The notes beneath the pieces are model-generated. The model worked only from the letters and a program-made list of their open reading frames with translations. It ran no database searches and was not told the origin of the DNA. Positions 22,501-33,500 of a DNA stretch of 42,011 nucleotides are shown here, in pieces (the stretch's first letter is position 1; each line of letters opens with the position of its first letter). The position numbers were made by a program, and so were the translations under genes. This DNA is from a virus, in the IMG/VR virus record IMGVR_UViG_3300025645_000150, positions 1 through 42,011 of that record; one strand, given 5' to 3'.

Positions 22501-24508
22501 GTGGATTGTTTCTTACCTTACTTCTTTTTTGTACCAGTGCGCCTTTTCTAGATGTAAGTCTTTTTATAAGTTTATCTATACCTTTATCACCAAACATCTC
22601 ATTTGCTAATGGTATTTGTTGTAAGAACTCATTGCCTGATAAACCTGCTGCTTTACCACCGGCTTCCATCTTGACTACTTTACCAGTTAGCTGGTATTTA
22701 CCATTTATCTTTTTACTTTCATACTGTACATGTATAGGTATAACACGAGATTTTCTTACATGTTTTATACCGTACTGTCTTTGTAGTATATCTTTATATG
22801 CACCTATCTGCATATTGTACTGATCCATCTTGCCTACGTGTGGATTCTCTACAATTCTAGCATTCTTTCCATAACTAACTACCTGTTCTGGTCTCGGTGT
22901 AATAAACTTGTAGTCTAGTATATCTACTGTACCATCAGAGTATACAAACATAAGGTCAACTGTACCTGCAGTTTCTTCTGCCACTAAACCTTTTCTACCT
23001 ATAGGGTCATACACAATCTGCTCTGTCTTTACTACAAGCTCTCCCTCAGGATCTATCTTTGCTTGCATTTCTTTTGCATTTGCATACTGCTCAGCTGCTA
23101 AAGAATACAGTACATTGAACTGACCTTCAGTTAAACCAGACTCTTTTTGTATTTGTTTTTTATCACCCTTCTTTTCAGATAAAAGAATCATTACACGCTC
23201 CATAGTACTATGATGTTGTGTACCACCGCTTCTTTTTACCTCGTTATTTTTGTTTGCATTTAATTCTATTGCACGCTCTTTACCCACGTTACGTATAAAT
23301 GCTGCGCTGGGCCTATCACTTACCCTGTTAGCAATAATTTTATCTGCTTCTGTATCATAGTAACGTGGAGTTGTTCCTGCGGGATCTAATACTATCTGCT
23401 TACCAAGTGCAGCTAGCTCTTCAACCTTTGCATTCTTTACATCTCTGCTTTCTAGTCTTCTACTAGTTTCGTCTAGTTGATCGAGTATCTTTTCAGTTCG
23501 CTGCTTGTCTGACATTGGATTTGTGTCTTCCGCCTGGAAGAACTGCTCTGTTCCTAAGTCAACGTTCTTTAATTCTTTTATACCGTTAAGCTGGTCATTC
23601 ATTATAGCAAACGACGCCTGCGCAAACGGATCACTCTTAGGCATCTTAAATGTTTTTCTGATAAAGTTCATCACCTTATCAAACCATCTTCTAAATCTTG
23701 ACACTTTCTGTGGTGTGTCAGCCCCGGTCTCTTGTGCTACTATTTGTTGTGCAATTACTTTACCTATTGCCTCTTCCCTCATTAGTATAGGATCATTCTC
23801 ATACTGCTTTTGATAGACAGGATTGTTCATTACATTCCCAAACGCCTCATACTGTTCTATCTCACGCATCATAGATTTGTACAGCGGGCTACCTTTTGCT
23901 CGTAAATATTTTACAAAGAAGTGAGCTGCTTCTTCTGGTAGAGTATCTAGTCCGGCCTTGCCTTCTATGACTTCAACAACTCTGTTTAACATGTCAGCTT
24001 TTGCTACAACATCTATTGGGCTACCATTTGCATCTAGTATCTCATCTACTGCTTTATACTCTACACCTATTGTGTCTAAGAAGCTTCGCATTTTATTGTT
24101 TAGCTCTATACCGGGATCTCCCTTGGCAGCTACCTGATACTGTGGCGGTAAGAAGTCTCCGACATCATTGAACTCACCAACAGCTGTAGCAAATGGCTCT
24201 GCTATATATTTATCTCTGTTAAAGTTTTCTACTATATCATACGAGTACAAAGTAGATTGGCCTAACTTTTTATAATTAATACGATGCCTAGTATTCATCA
24301 AAGCATTGTATTCTTTTAATTTTTTGTTTACATTTCTTACCTGCGCGTTAGACAAACCTTTGTTAGGGTCTTTAGGTAATCTTAGATCTACCTGGACGTT
24401 AGGAGTCTTATTGTTGTTCTTTGTATACATGCTATACGCTCCATACAAACCAACGTTTGATACTAACTTAATCCAGTCTGGGTGTTTTCTATTGGGACAT
24501 GTAGCCAT
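19517..24508 (-). CDS. Giant virion protein with RecB-like nuclease domain (1663 aa)
   Basis: This protein begins MATCPNRKHPDW, and residues 186-200 contain LDTLPEEAAHFFVKY, a degenerate HExxH-type zincin motif with Glu instead of the first His (EEAAH, 192-196). Residues about 500-575 are a PD-(D/E)xK nuclease of RecB type: VDLMF (D518), DILDYKF (D532, K534) and the partner motif QIGAY (Q567, Y571). The rest is long helical and coiled regions with no other recognised domain. It sits next to the virion RNA polymerase gene with no gap, so it is most likely packaged. The nuclease may trim or protect DNA on entry; that is inference. Confidence 0.8.
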   Translation of the reverse strand: MATCPNRKHPDWIKLVSNVGLYGAYSMYTKNNNKTPNVQVDLRLPKDPNKGLSNAQVRNVNKKLKEYNALMNTRHRINYKKLGQSTLYSYDIVENFNRDKYIAEPFATAVGEFNDVGDFLPPQYQVAAKGDPGIELNNKMRSFLDTIGVEYKAVDEILDANGSPIDVVAKADMLNRVVEVIEGKAGLDTLPEEAAHFFVKYLRAKGSPLYKSMMREIEQYEAFGNVMNNPVYQKQYENDPILMREEAIGKVIAQQIVAQETGADTPQKVSRFRRWFDKVMNFIRKTFKMPKSDPFAQASFAIMNDQLNGIKELKNVDLGTEQFFQAEDTNPMSDKQRTEKILDQLDETSRRLESRDVKNAKVEELAALGKQIVLDPAGTTPRYYDTEADKIIANRVSDRPSAAFIRNVGKERAIELNANKNNEVKRSGGTQHHSTMERVMILLSEKKGDKKQIQKESGLTEGQFNVLYSLAAEQYANAKEMQAKIDPEGELVVKTEQIVYDPIGRKGLVAEETAGTVDLMFVYSDGTVDILDYKFITPRPEQVVSYGKNARIVENPHVGKMDQYNMQIGAYKDILQRQYGIKHVRKSRVIPIHVQYESKKINGKYQLTGKVVKMEAGGKAAGLSGNEFLQQIPLANEMFGDKGIDKLIKRLTSRKGALVQKRSKVRNNPQKYDKLSAEIESIQQSLTALQLNGGLDTVLTEVARQVRSLEKRIGVKDKFLPDGAENADYIEMDELVDLIDKFGLYTGMSKYSRDFFKDLQQSDEAAYNKLVQRFDRASGVIQRTHEDLKAELADRVVGMGQEFGVGDPTRLVKEFSFLTKTFATASEFDHPVFQTAWGYIDKAQQRTRRAQNELEKEIKKYQGGVEQWAKDNGMSLMDAYRLMIDENTGSLVGKYTPEYYERVRDAAKNKDVAWAKETFQKKEGYQEKFDKWKEREFARIDEMFADYEEYNEKTGKYEKVPDPNNVRGKKREAMKQAWLNTHDLSRDSAWTSPKAWYHLEIKPEKEALYYSDKYKYLNDRKPLKEFFDFYQKTNRKFAEMSGLGIKGNFIANIHQDIIDSIAAGNYDLSSDTLLEGLKIREDDNFKGGMLDEITGLPIATIPALYMAPVRNANGEVDNSLKTKDLGRALYLMGKSVHNYAHKSEIEAHILALQSFLIDNPAALRDATGNAFLDKTGKLAEKMNSRDTLETFEQLYVNFYLYGQRIQTKDADWGGYSKNKVILGAKQYFSAKVLGLAFIPGSAAYLAAKASAYMEGAKGLHYTNKQMAETHRLFYKQKDKYLGLVNFFQPWQDDFTMRVANNLSASKLVKTATMDKLYYPYRKADEMIDNNILIAMSQNYGVNEDGMPKRLELLPEGSKSIFELTTINEDGLKIEGMSEEGMNKFRGIARYVGGSVKGQMSDEDINVVNTTLTGNVVMQFKNWMPRLVRERLGTFRYNPVADVYEQGRYSVVAGEAWQIEENFFGKIKGTLATALKLSAEATTFGLGYKMKANKEVAEKLFKQYIQDNPDNPNIQKMSFNEYFSMRQGQIRAAAAELRMVLLLALSLMALGMKGDDDERLYTKTWATRKMYASLSRTAMELGFLSNPNEMVSFIRTPVPMTGVVIDALKATNNTWDEVVDAITQREDNRDKTPWGYYSLPFFPGYKQMSRILEVYEQNKVNPYR

Positions 24509-27500
24509 TTAACATTCAAATATTGTGCGCAACGTATCTAAGTGTGCTGTTAACGCAGGGTTAGTGCTATCAGGTATAACTAGTTTTATGTTTGGATTAG
24601 CGTCGAGTAAACTTTTTATTATAACTACTCTAGAATCTATTTCTTGTTGAGTAGATTTGTTACCAGGTTCTAATCCTAGTGGTGGTAGCAAGAAGGTCTT
24701 ACCTGGGTTCTTCTTTGCTAGCGTATCTATTTTACCTATACTGTCTGCAAATATAGCAAAATCTACCGGTTCTCCATACTGTGCTTTTGTAGGCGCAGAT
24801 ATTACATTAGCTTTAGCTGTAAATTTTTTTGCTATTGGCAAACCTTTTGCTTTGGCAACTCTAGCTAAACCATTTGCAAATGTTCCTGACTGATCCACTG
24901 GCACAATTGGTATGCCGGCTATATTAAATATGTCGCCTGTAACAGTTTGCTTGCCTCTACGCATCTCTTTTACATTTGGATCTAGAGTTTTATCAGTATG
25001 GTCTTTGCCATCTAATGTGATATTATTAGAGTTAACCATTGATATTATTCCCTCTGGCCCATACTCTTGTAAATACATTCCATTACCTAGTGTAGTTATT
25101 TGCTCCCATACCATAGTCCATGCGTTACCTATTTCCTTTCTCTTGCCTTCAGATAGTTTTTTAACTACAGTTTTATAGTTTGCTTTAGAGTCTTCAGTAA
25201 GTTTAAATAGTTTTTTAATTGTAGTTTTTTTGCCTGCTTTTATTAATCTTGCTTTCTGCTCTCTTGACAATGATGTATCAGGAATTTCTACAGATATAAA
25301 CTCTTGAGGAGGCCTATTAGGAGAGGCTATTTGTAATGCTCTAGCCCCAACTATTCTAACCTTATTGCTTAATCCAGGGGGTATTTGTGTTTTTCCTGTG
25401 TCTGCCTCAAATCCATACGTAGCCTCATCAACCTTTTGTTTCATATATTGAGGAACTACGAATGGATTTTTAAAATTGTTTTTATAGAACTGTAATCTAA
25501 AGTTATCTAGATTAACATTGCTTTGTTCTTTTGTTCCTGCTAAATACTTTTTTAATATAGGATCAACTATGTCTATGTATTGCTGAGCCGGTATCAAATC
25601 CATAAAAGATACAGGGGATGTTTGCTGTCCTGATTGTAGTATTATAAACTTAACAATATCTTTTGCAAGCTCTGGATCTTTCTCCATTAGTACTTGCATG
25701 TCTTCTATTAATGCATTACGCTCAAAAGATGTAAGACGTTTGTTAAACTTCTTTATATTTTCCGTGGCATACTCAGGGTGTGTAGGATCATATGTCTGCA
25801 GTATTGGGAATAACTCATTTAGTATTAATGACTTCTTAGTATCCTTCTTCAATTGCATTACTCTTCTAGCTAAACTAGGACTGTCTTTAGTACCTTGGAA
25901 TAATCTAGAAGCATCCTTAAATAACTCTTGCTGATTTTCTGTTCTAACTGTTTGTAGTATATAGTTTACTAGTGAGTTTTCTACAAGGCCTGCAAATCTT
26001 GCCTTATCATCATTTCCTATATCTCTACGATTTATAATATCTACTATTAAAGAGTCTAAAATAAATTCAGCATCTGCTTTACGTGTAGTAGCAAACAGAC
26101 TATCAAACATTCTAGATGAGCTTTCTAAAGATTGCTCAAATGATTTTTGAAAACTTTCATCTAGATACTTATCTAAGTTTACAAATTTGTTTTCAGCTTT
26201 TAATGTATTTAACTTCATTACCTGCATTTTAGCTTCCATTCTATTTTTAGGAGCTAAACCAGATCTGTCACCGGTAACTGCTTCAGATAGCTCTTGCATT
26301 GGAATAGTTAAGCCGTCACGGATATCAATATACTTTTTCATTGCCTGCATTTGGAATGTATGATAATCAATTAGGTCTTGCGGCGTAAACTGATCTAACA
26401 GTTTTGCTTTCTGCTCAGGAGCCATGCCATTAGACATCTCTTCAAACTGTCTTGCCTTTTCACCTAGAGCTAACATTCTTTCCATTGCTGGAATAGTATA
26501 CTCAACTGTTGCATCAAAATCTGTAGGTAGCCCTGATAGTGCAGCAATGTCTTTAGCTTTATTTTCATGTTCTTTTTGAAGAGTCTTACTTATTTCACCT
26601 AAACCAGTAGCCGGGTTCTCTGTCTTTGTGGCAACCATCTCGAATAGAACAGGCTGTGTCATAAACTTAGATACAAACTCTAAAGGAACACCTGCTCTAA
26701 GCATAGATATGTACGTACTAGCAGTAGTCAAGTTACCGTTTATATCAAATACAAATGGATCTTTGGATACATCTACAAAGGCATTGATAAACTCCCCTAT
26801 AATTTCTGACACATAGTTTAATCCTAACGCATCCCTAGTTCCTCCCATTGGAATAGCTAGGCTCCCATCTTCTAGCTCTATCATTTCATATGCAGGCATG
26901 CCTATAGAAAAGTCTGGGTCTACTCTTAACGCTAGTCCGGCACGTTGTGCTTTTATCTGGTGTGTATTAGCTACAGCTGCAACACCTAAGGCCTTCTTAC
27001 CTGCTAAGAATCTGTTACCCATTTCCTGTATAAACTCAAACTTAAGAAGATCGCTAAATCTAGGGGATTGATTAGACTTTCCTTGCAGGCCTCTAATAAC
27101 ATTAGCCATGTCTTTTAGTCTCTGAGCTCCAACCGGTCTAACTAGTTGTTCATAGTTAGCCTCATTTAAAACAATTTTTCTAGAGTTAGTTAAGATTTGA
27201 TTCTGAATAGCTTGTGTAGCATTCTGTCTTTCTAATGGTATGTCTTGTTTGTCGACTGCATTAGCTATTTGTGAATCAATCTTTTCAAACTCTTTAGATA
27301 TTTTATCTTTAACACTTTGAATAGATACATCCATGCCAGTGTCCGCATCTTGTATCTTAGCCATCCTGCGCATCTCTAGTAGTCCTATCTCAAAGTCAAT
27401 GCTATCTCTTTGTGATCTAGGGGCTTTCTTTCTCTTCTTATACAGATTATCAATCTGTTTGCTTACTTCTTGTACCTCTGGGTTCTGATAGTTTTGATAA

Positions 27501-30500
27501 TCTAGTTGTTTTAGTTTAGCAAACTCTTTATTCATTGCTACAACTTTATCTACAACAGATTCGCCCAATCCTACCTGCTGTGCTAGTGTAGCATACTTTC
27601 TAGGATTTAAAGTTCTAAGAGCTTGTACTCTTTGAGTGCTTGTAGAGTTTGCATTAGTTAGGAATGGTACAACATTTAGTTCATTCTTACTACGGTTATA
27701 TGTATAGTTAGGTAGGAATATAGATAGTTTATCAATATCGTAGTCACTACCAGCTTTAACTACAATCTCTGAAGGTACCATGATAGCATCACCAGCCTCT
27801 TGCGGTAAGAAGCCTGCTATCTCAATTGCTTCTATAGAGTTCAATGCTGACGTTGGAATACGGAATCCATATACTTCAAGCATCTCTTTACCTCCTATCT
27901 TTTCACCGTCTCTATATACACCATCTTCTCTTATAGTAACATTCTCTCCAATCAGCTCTTTAAAATAATGTGGTAACATTACCTGCATTGCTTTTACCTT
28001 ACCATCTTCTTTTCTATAGAACTGTAGTGCAGCAACGTTCGCCCCATACTTATGTTTATCTTGGTATACAGTACGTTGTTCTACCTCTATACCTGCAGAT
28101 GATACTTGCACCTTAGCGCCTCCAAATGTTTTATAGTTTACAATACGATTAGATACTAAAGAGTATAGAAGGTTTTCTATCTTAGGCTTATTACCTAATA
28201 CATCTAGCACTCTAGTTTCTCCTGATAAGAATTCTTCTAGACCATCTAAGTATGCATCGGACATGTCTCGTCTTTCAGCCTCACCTCTTAATACTTCTGT
28301 AAGCTTTTCATATCCTTCCTCACTGATAGTAAACTCATTGCCTGCGTCTTCTATTCCAAACTCTCGTTTTAAAGACTCAAACTCCGCATCAACTAGTTCA
28401 TTTTCTAATACCTGTAGTCTTTTATCTATAGCAGCAACTTCTTTATTTACAACCTTACCATTCTCATATGCATTAGAAGCAAGTAGTGCTCTTTGCTGAC
28501 TACCTTTAGATACTTTTGTTTTTACTGGGTTCTGAGTTTCAACTTGTATACCCATAAAGTCGTAGTACAACTCTGATACATTAGCCTGGTCTATTCCCGC
28601 ATAGTCTCCAGACTCATCATAGAAGTCATTAGATGCATTATCTGCTCCTACAACTTTACCTACTTTAACACCACTTTCAAATACCGCTAGCCCCACCTGA
28701 TTATCTATCATGTCGTCTAGCATCTTACCTAAATTACTACCCTTACCAATAGACTCTACTAGTTGTGGGTATATAGGTAATACAGATAGCTTGATAAATG
28801 CAGGTGAATATATACCTGTAGCGTATGTAGGCCCGTAGTACTGTGGTTTTAGTGGAGGGAATACTGCCATCTCTTGTGCAGATAGTGGTTGACCCTCTCT
28901 AACTTTTTTATATGCAGTTCTTTGATCTGGCGTAACATTACCTACACGCTCTAAGAATTCCATATACTCATCAATAGTCATGTAACCTTGCGCATCTGCC
29001 TCATCAAACTCTAAGTATGGTCTTAGTATTTCGTATACTTCTTCTGTCTTAGGGTCTAGTTGTACATTAGGTGTTTCTAATTTAATTTGTATAGCCGCAG
29101 GATCTGCTCCATATGCTTCAGCATACTCTAAAAATCTTTCATTAGTTATAGAAGCTTTTACATCTCTATAAGTTATGTGGCGCATCTTGCCGTCTGCAGT
29201 CTTACCATCTAATCTTTCATAGTTTTGGTTTAACCAGTCATTTACTTCTACACTGTTATCTGCAAAGAGCTTAGGCCCGTGTGGTCCTGATGTACGTTTA
29301 AAGAATGAGTCTGGCTTAAAGAATCCTAAGTCTCCTAGTACAGCTATAGTCTGCTCTATGTTACCTGCTTCATGCAGCATCACAAACTTCTTAAGCATGT
29401 TCATTACATCTCCCTCTAGCATAGAGTTGTGAGTACCACTCTTCTCAAAATCTAAATTGTTCTTAGCAAGTATTTGATCTGATACCTCAACGTTATATTT
29501 TATATTGTTTTCAGGATCTAGCTTAATTAATTTATTTTCTATGCCTGCTCTAAACAGTTCTTCAGCTCTAGTTTTTAGATGTGTTCTTAAGTCTGCTTCT
29601 ATAGCCTCTTTATTCTCAGCCATATATGCATCTATGTTTCCTACTCCACCTACATCTTGTAAATTTACTGAGGTTACATAGTCAAATACTCTTAATTGTC
29701 CCTTGTTTCTATTGTAACCATCTATAGAGTTACCATGATTACTAAGAGCTTTGTATATTTCTTGTCTTAAATACTTTGACATTTGACCTACATACTCTGC
29801 TTCTGTCTTAGGCATAAGATCTATAAGTGCAGAGCCTTCTTCATTTCTTGCATTTAAGTCAAATACAAATTGTGATTTCTTTTCTGCTGGTCTTATCTGT
29901 GGTATTCTACCATCTAGCACAGCATTGAAGTCTGTTCTAAATCTTCTAGAAGGCGAGTTGTTTTCATATACAAACCCTCTACGGTTACCTTCTTTCTTGA
30001 TACCATTCAATGTACCCATACCTATCTTCATACCTCCCATACTTCCTTCTAGGAATATAGAACCTCTAACAGATTCCATTAGCTCCCCGGTTTCAGGATC
30101 TATAAAGAACTCAGGTACACGACCATTGTTTAGTCTACCTACTATATTAGTTGTAAAGTTATTTGTTATTACACCGTAAGCAGTTTTACCATCAGCTGTT
30201 TGGAATTGTAGGTCCACAGACTTTTCAGTTCTATCAGCTTGTATATCTATAATCTTTTTAAATCTACTAAACGCTCCACTCTCTCTACTAAATATATCCT
30301 CTATACTAACACCCTCTTCACCAAGCTCTACTAGTTTAGATAGTATACCTGTACCCTCTGATGGTACAAGCTCTGAAAGAATATTCATTCTTTGTTTAGT
30401 ACTAAGAGACTCTGGGTTAGTAAACTCTACACCCATGTAGTTTAATATTGCAAGAGCATCAGCCTCATTAATGTTGGCTCCTTTACCTGCAAGCTTAGCA

Positions 30501-33500
30501 AGAGTCATTTGACGACCATTAACATTAAATGCTTTATTCGGCTCTATCACTACTCTACCAGTTTCTGGATCTACAGAGAAAGGTCCTTTACCTTCTTGTA
30601 CTCTTTCTTTAAAGTTAGCTCTAAACTCTGACATGATAAGAGCAGACTCTCTATCTGCGTTAGCAGGCATAAATGTAACATGTCCATTCTCTGCGTCGTA
30701 TATAGCTATAATATCTTCACTATTAAATTTATGGAACTGCTGTCTAAACTGTCTTTGTAGTTTAAACTCATTAGCAGTTAATGCAGATGCATCTTTAGTT
30801 ACCTGCAGTCTGTTTATAAGAGTTGTAATAGGACCAGGTGTACCAGCTATGTCAGCGTACTCTGGGTGTTCTATAGCTAACTCTCTTAGTTTATTTATCT
30901 GATCTGCAAATGACTCAGTGCCTGCTAGTCTTTTAAGAACTAGATTGAAGAAAGGCTTGTAGTCTACTAGTCCTAAACCATAAGCACTATTTGTATTCTT
31001 CATACTTCTAGATGCAGGCAGTGTAGCAATTAATAGTTTTACAGCAGCTGGGGCAGTGTCCTTTAGATTAATTTCATTATTCTCATTTATATTGTAGCTA
31101 TCTCTTAGCTTAGTAGACTCTGCATTTTCTTTTATCTCTAGTTGTACCTTAAACTGCTCTAGAAAGTCAAATACAGATTGTGTAACAGCTGTTGTATTGT
31201 GATAAACCATCGCAGCTAAGTTGTCTATATCCTGCTGTACTTCTGCGCTTGCGTTTTGTCTTATCTTATTTAGATTTGTAAAGTATGTACGATACGTAAC
31301 ATTCATTAACTCCTGCATCTTTTGTTTCTTTGCATCTGAGTTATTCTTAGATGACAAGTCTAACAAGTCAGCCATACTGAATCCAGCCACCTGACCATTA
31401 AACAAGTGTCCAAACATTATACGAGTTAGTGATTCTGTAATAGCCTTGCTTTGATCTACGCTTATCTTAGAACCATCTGCTAGTGTAATACGCTTATCCA
31501 TGGACATTGCAAAGTCCGGGTTGTTTACAGGTTGTACAAATCTGTTATCTCTAATACTATCAAAGAACTGTTGTAATCTTTGTCTGTCCGCTGCTGGCCC
31601 TCTACCAAGCATTGTGTTAAAGAACTCTTTGATTGCATTAAAGAATCGTTTTATAAAATTACTATCCTTATTTGTTTTGTTGCCTATCTTATACTTATCT
31701 CCTACTAACATGTAAGATCTAAACTCTTCAGCAAGTCCCTCTTCTATATTTTCTGTTTGACCAGTAAGTCTTGTGAATGCATCTTCTATCTCCTGCTTAG
31801 TTTCAGGAGTAGTAAATCTACCTGATACTACGTGGTACGCCTCGTGATATACTGTACCTTCTTGTGCTAGATCTGATAGTAATACTCTAGCAGCATTTAA
31901 AGTTCTACCATATGACTTACCATCAATAAGTCCGTCTATTACTTTGATTGGTATGTTAGGAAACTTACCTTCAAACCATGCTATCTCTGCAGGTATGTTA
32001 GCAGCTTTGTATTGTTCTGTAACTTCAGAAGCTAACAAGTCTTGTACTTCAGGTCCCATAGTAGGATCTTCCATCTGCCCACCGAACTTAGCTAATATGT
32101 CTACAGTAGACGGAGCTTGCTTTGATTCGGAGTCTTGTGCACTGTACGCTTCTAGTATAGCCTGATCCACACTAGTAGGATTAGTCTGTTTAGCAGCATC
32201 TACTTTTGGTGGAACTATAACATTCTTTTCTGAGATTTCAAATCCAGCGGTAAGGCCAGGGCTTACTTCTTTTATTTTAGATACAGCGCCCATAAATGAT
32301 AAATCTTTCTGAGCATTATAGAAGTCAATAATCTTTACAACATTAGTGTCAACATCATCACTCTTAACAATTATCTTGTTATCATTACCTTTACTTATCT
32401 CATAGGTTCCTATAAGTGAGCCATCCGCTTTGGTAACAGTAAGATTGTAGTCTTGTCCAACTACCATATCAGGAGTATCAAGACCGGTGTCTTCTTGTGC
32501 TCCTTCAGTAAGGTCTGTAGGTGCATCTGTTTTTGCTACAGGAGTAATAGGAGACTGCTGAGCTACAGATTGACCATAGTCATACTTTAGGTATGTTCTC
32601 TTTATCTGTGTATTGTTTACATCTTTAGACATTGGAACTATACCTGTAGTAAGTGGAGGTGTGGTGCCATCCTCTCTTTGTAGGAACAGATAGTCATTGT
32701 AGCTATCATATGTAACACCAGGTTGTGTACCTTCAGGTGTTACAACTACAGATGTGTATGGCTTATTAGGCTTGTTTAAAAGGCTCTTATCTATGTTGTG
32801 ATTCTTTGTAGCTAAGAACTCTTTTAACAATTGTACGTTTGCTTCGTTATATATATCTACAGTTGTACTGATTGGATTCCCATCAGCGTCAGTGCTGTTA
32901 ACTACATCAGCTGGGGCGTTTGGATCTAGACTTCTTATATCTATCTTATTACCGCCAAAGTTTAGGTATGTTACATCGCCTTCTCTTGCTGCATATATCT
33001 CAAATGACTTAGAGTTAGGACTGTCTGTAGCTCTTCTGTTAAATCCAATTAAACTATTAAGGTATGGACGAACTTGAACATCAGTGCCTTCTATAATGTT
33101 GGCAGCAGCTGCAACATCTTTATCAGTTGAATGTAGCTTTGTACCATATGCTGCAAGTATTTGTACAGCAGTTTCTATTTCTGTATCAGTAAGTGTTCTA
33201 GTTTCTAGTGGTACCGGGTAGCCTTTGTGCGCCGCATATGGCATACCTCTAACTACCTTATACTTATTACCACCTTCTTGTATAGTTGTAAACCCATCAG
33301 GACCTGTTACACCTGTGGCTATATTAACTTTTATTTTCTTAAGTTTCTTTTCATCATTTGTTATTCTACCTAGAGCAGCACCCTTTACGTAGTTACCATC
33401 TGCGTCTTTCTGCATAACAGCGGTGCCTCTACCTTTACCTGAAATTCTAAACGACACAGGCCCTCTAGACAATAAAATCTTTTTTCTAGAAACTTTATAT

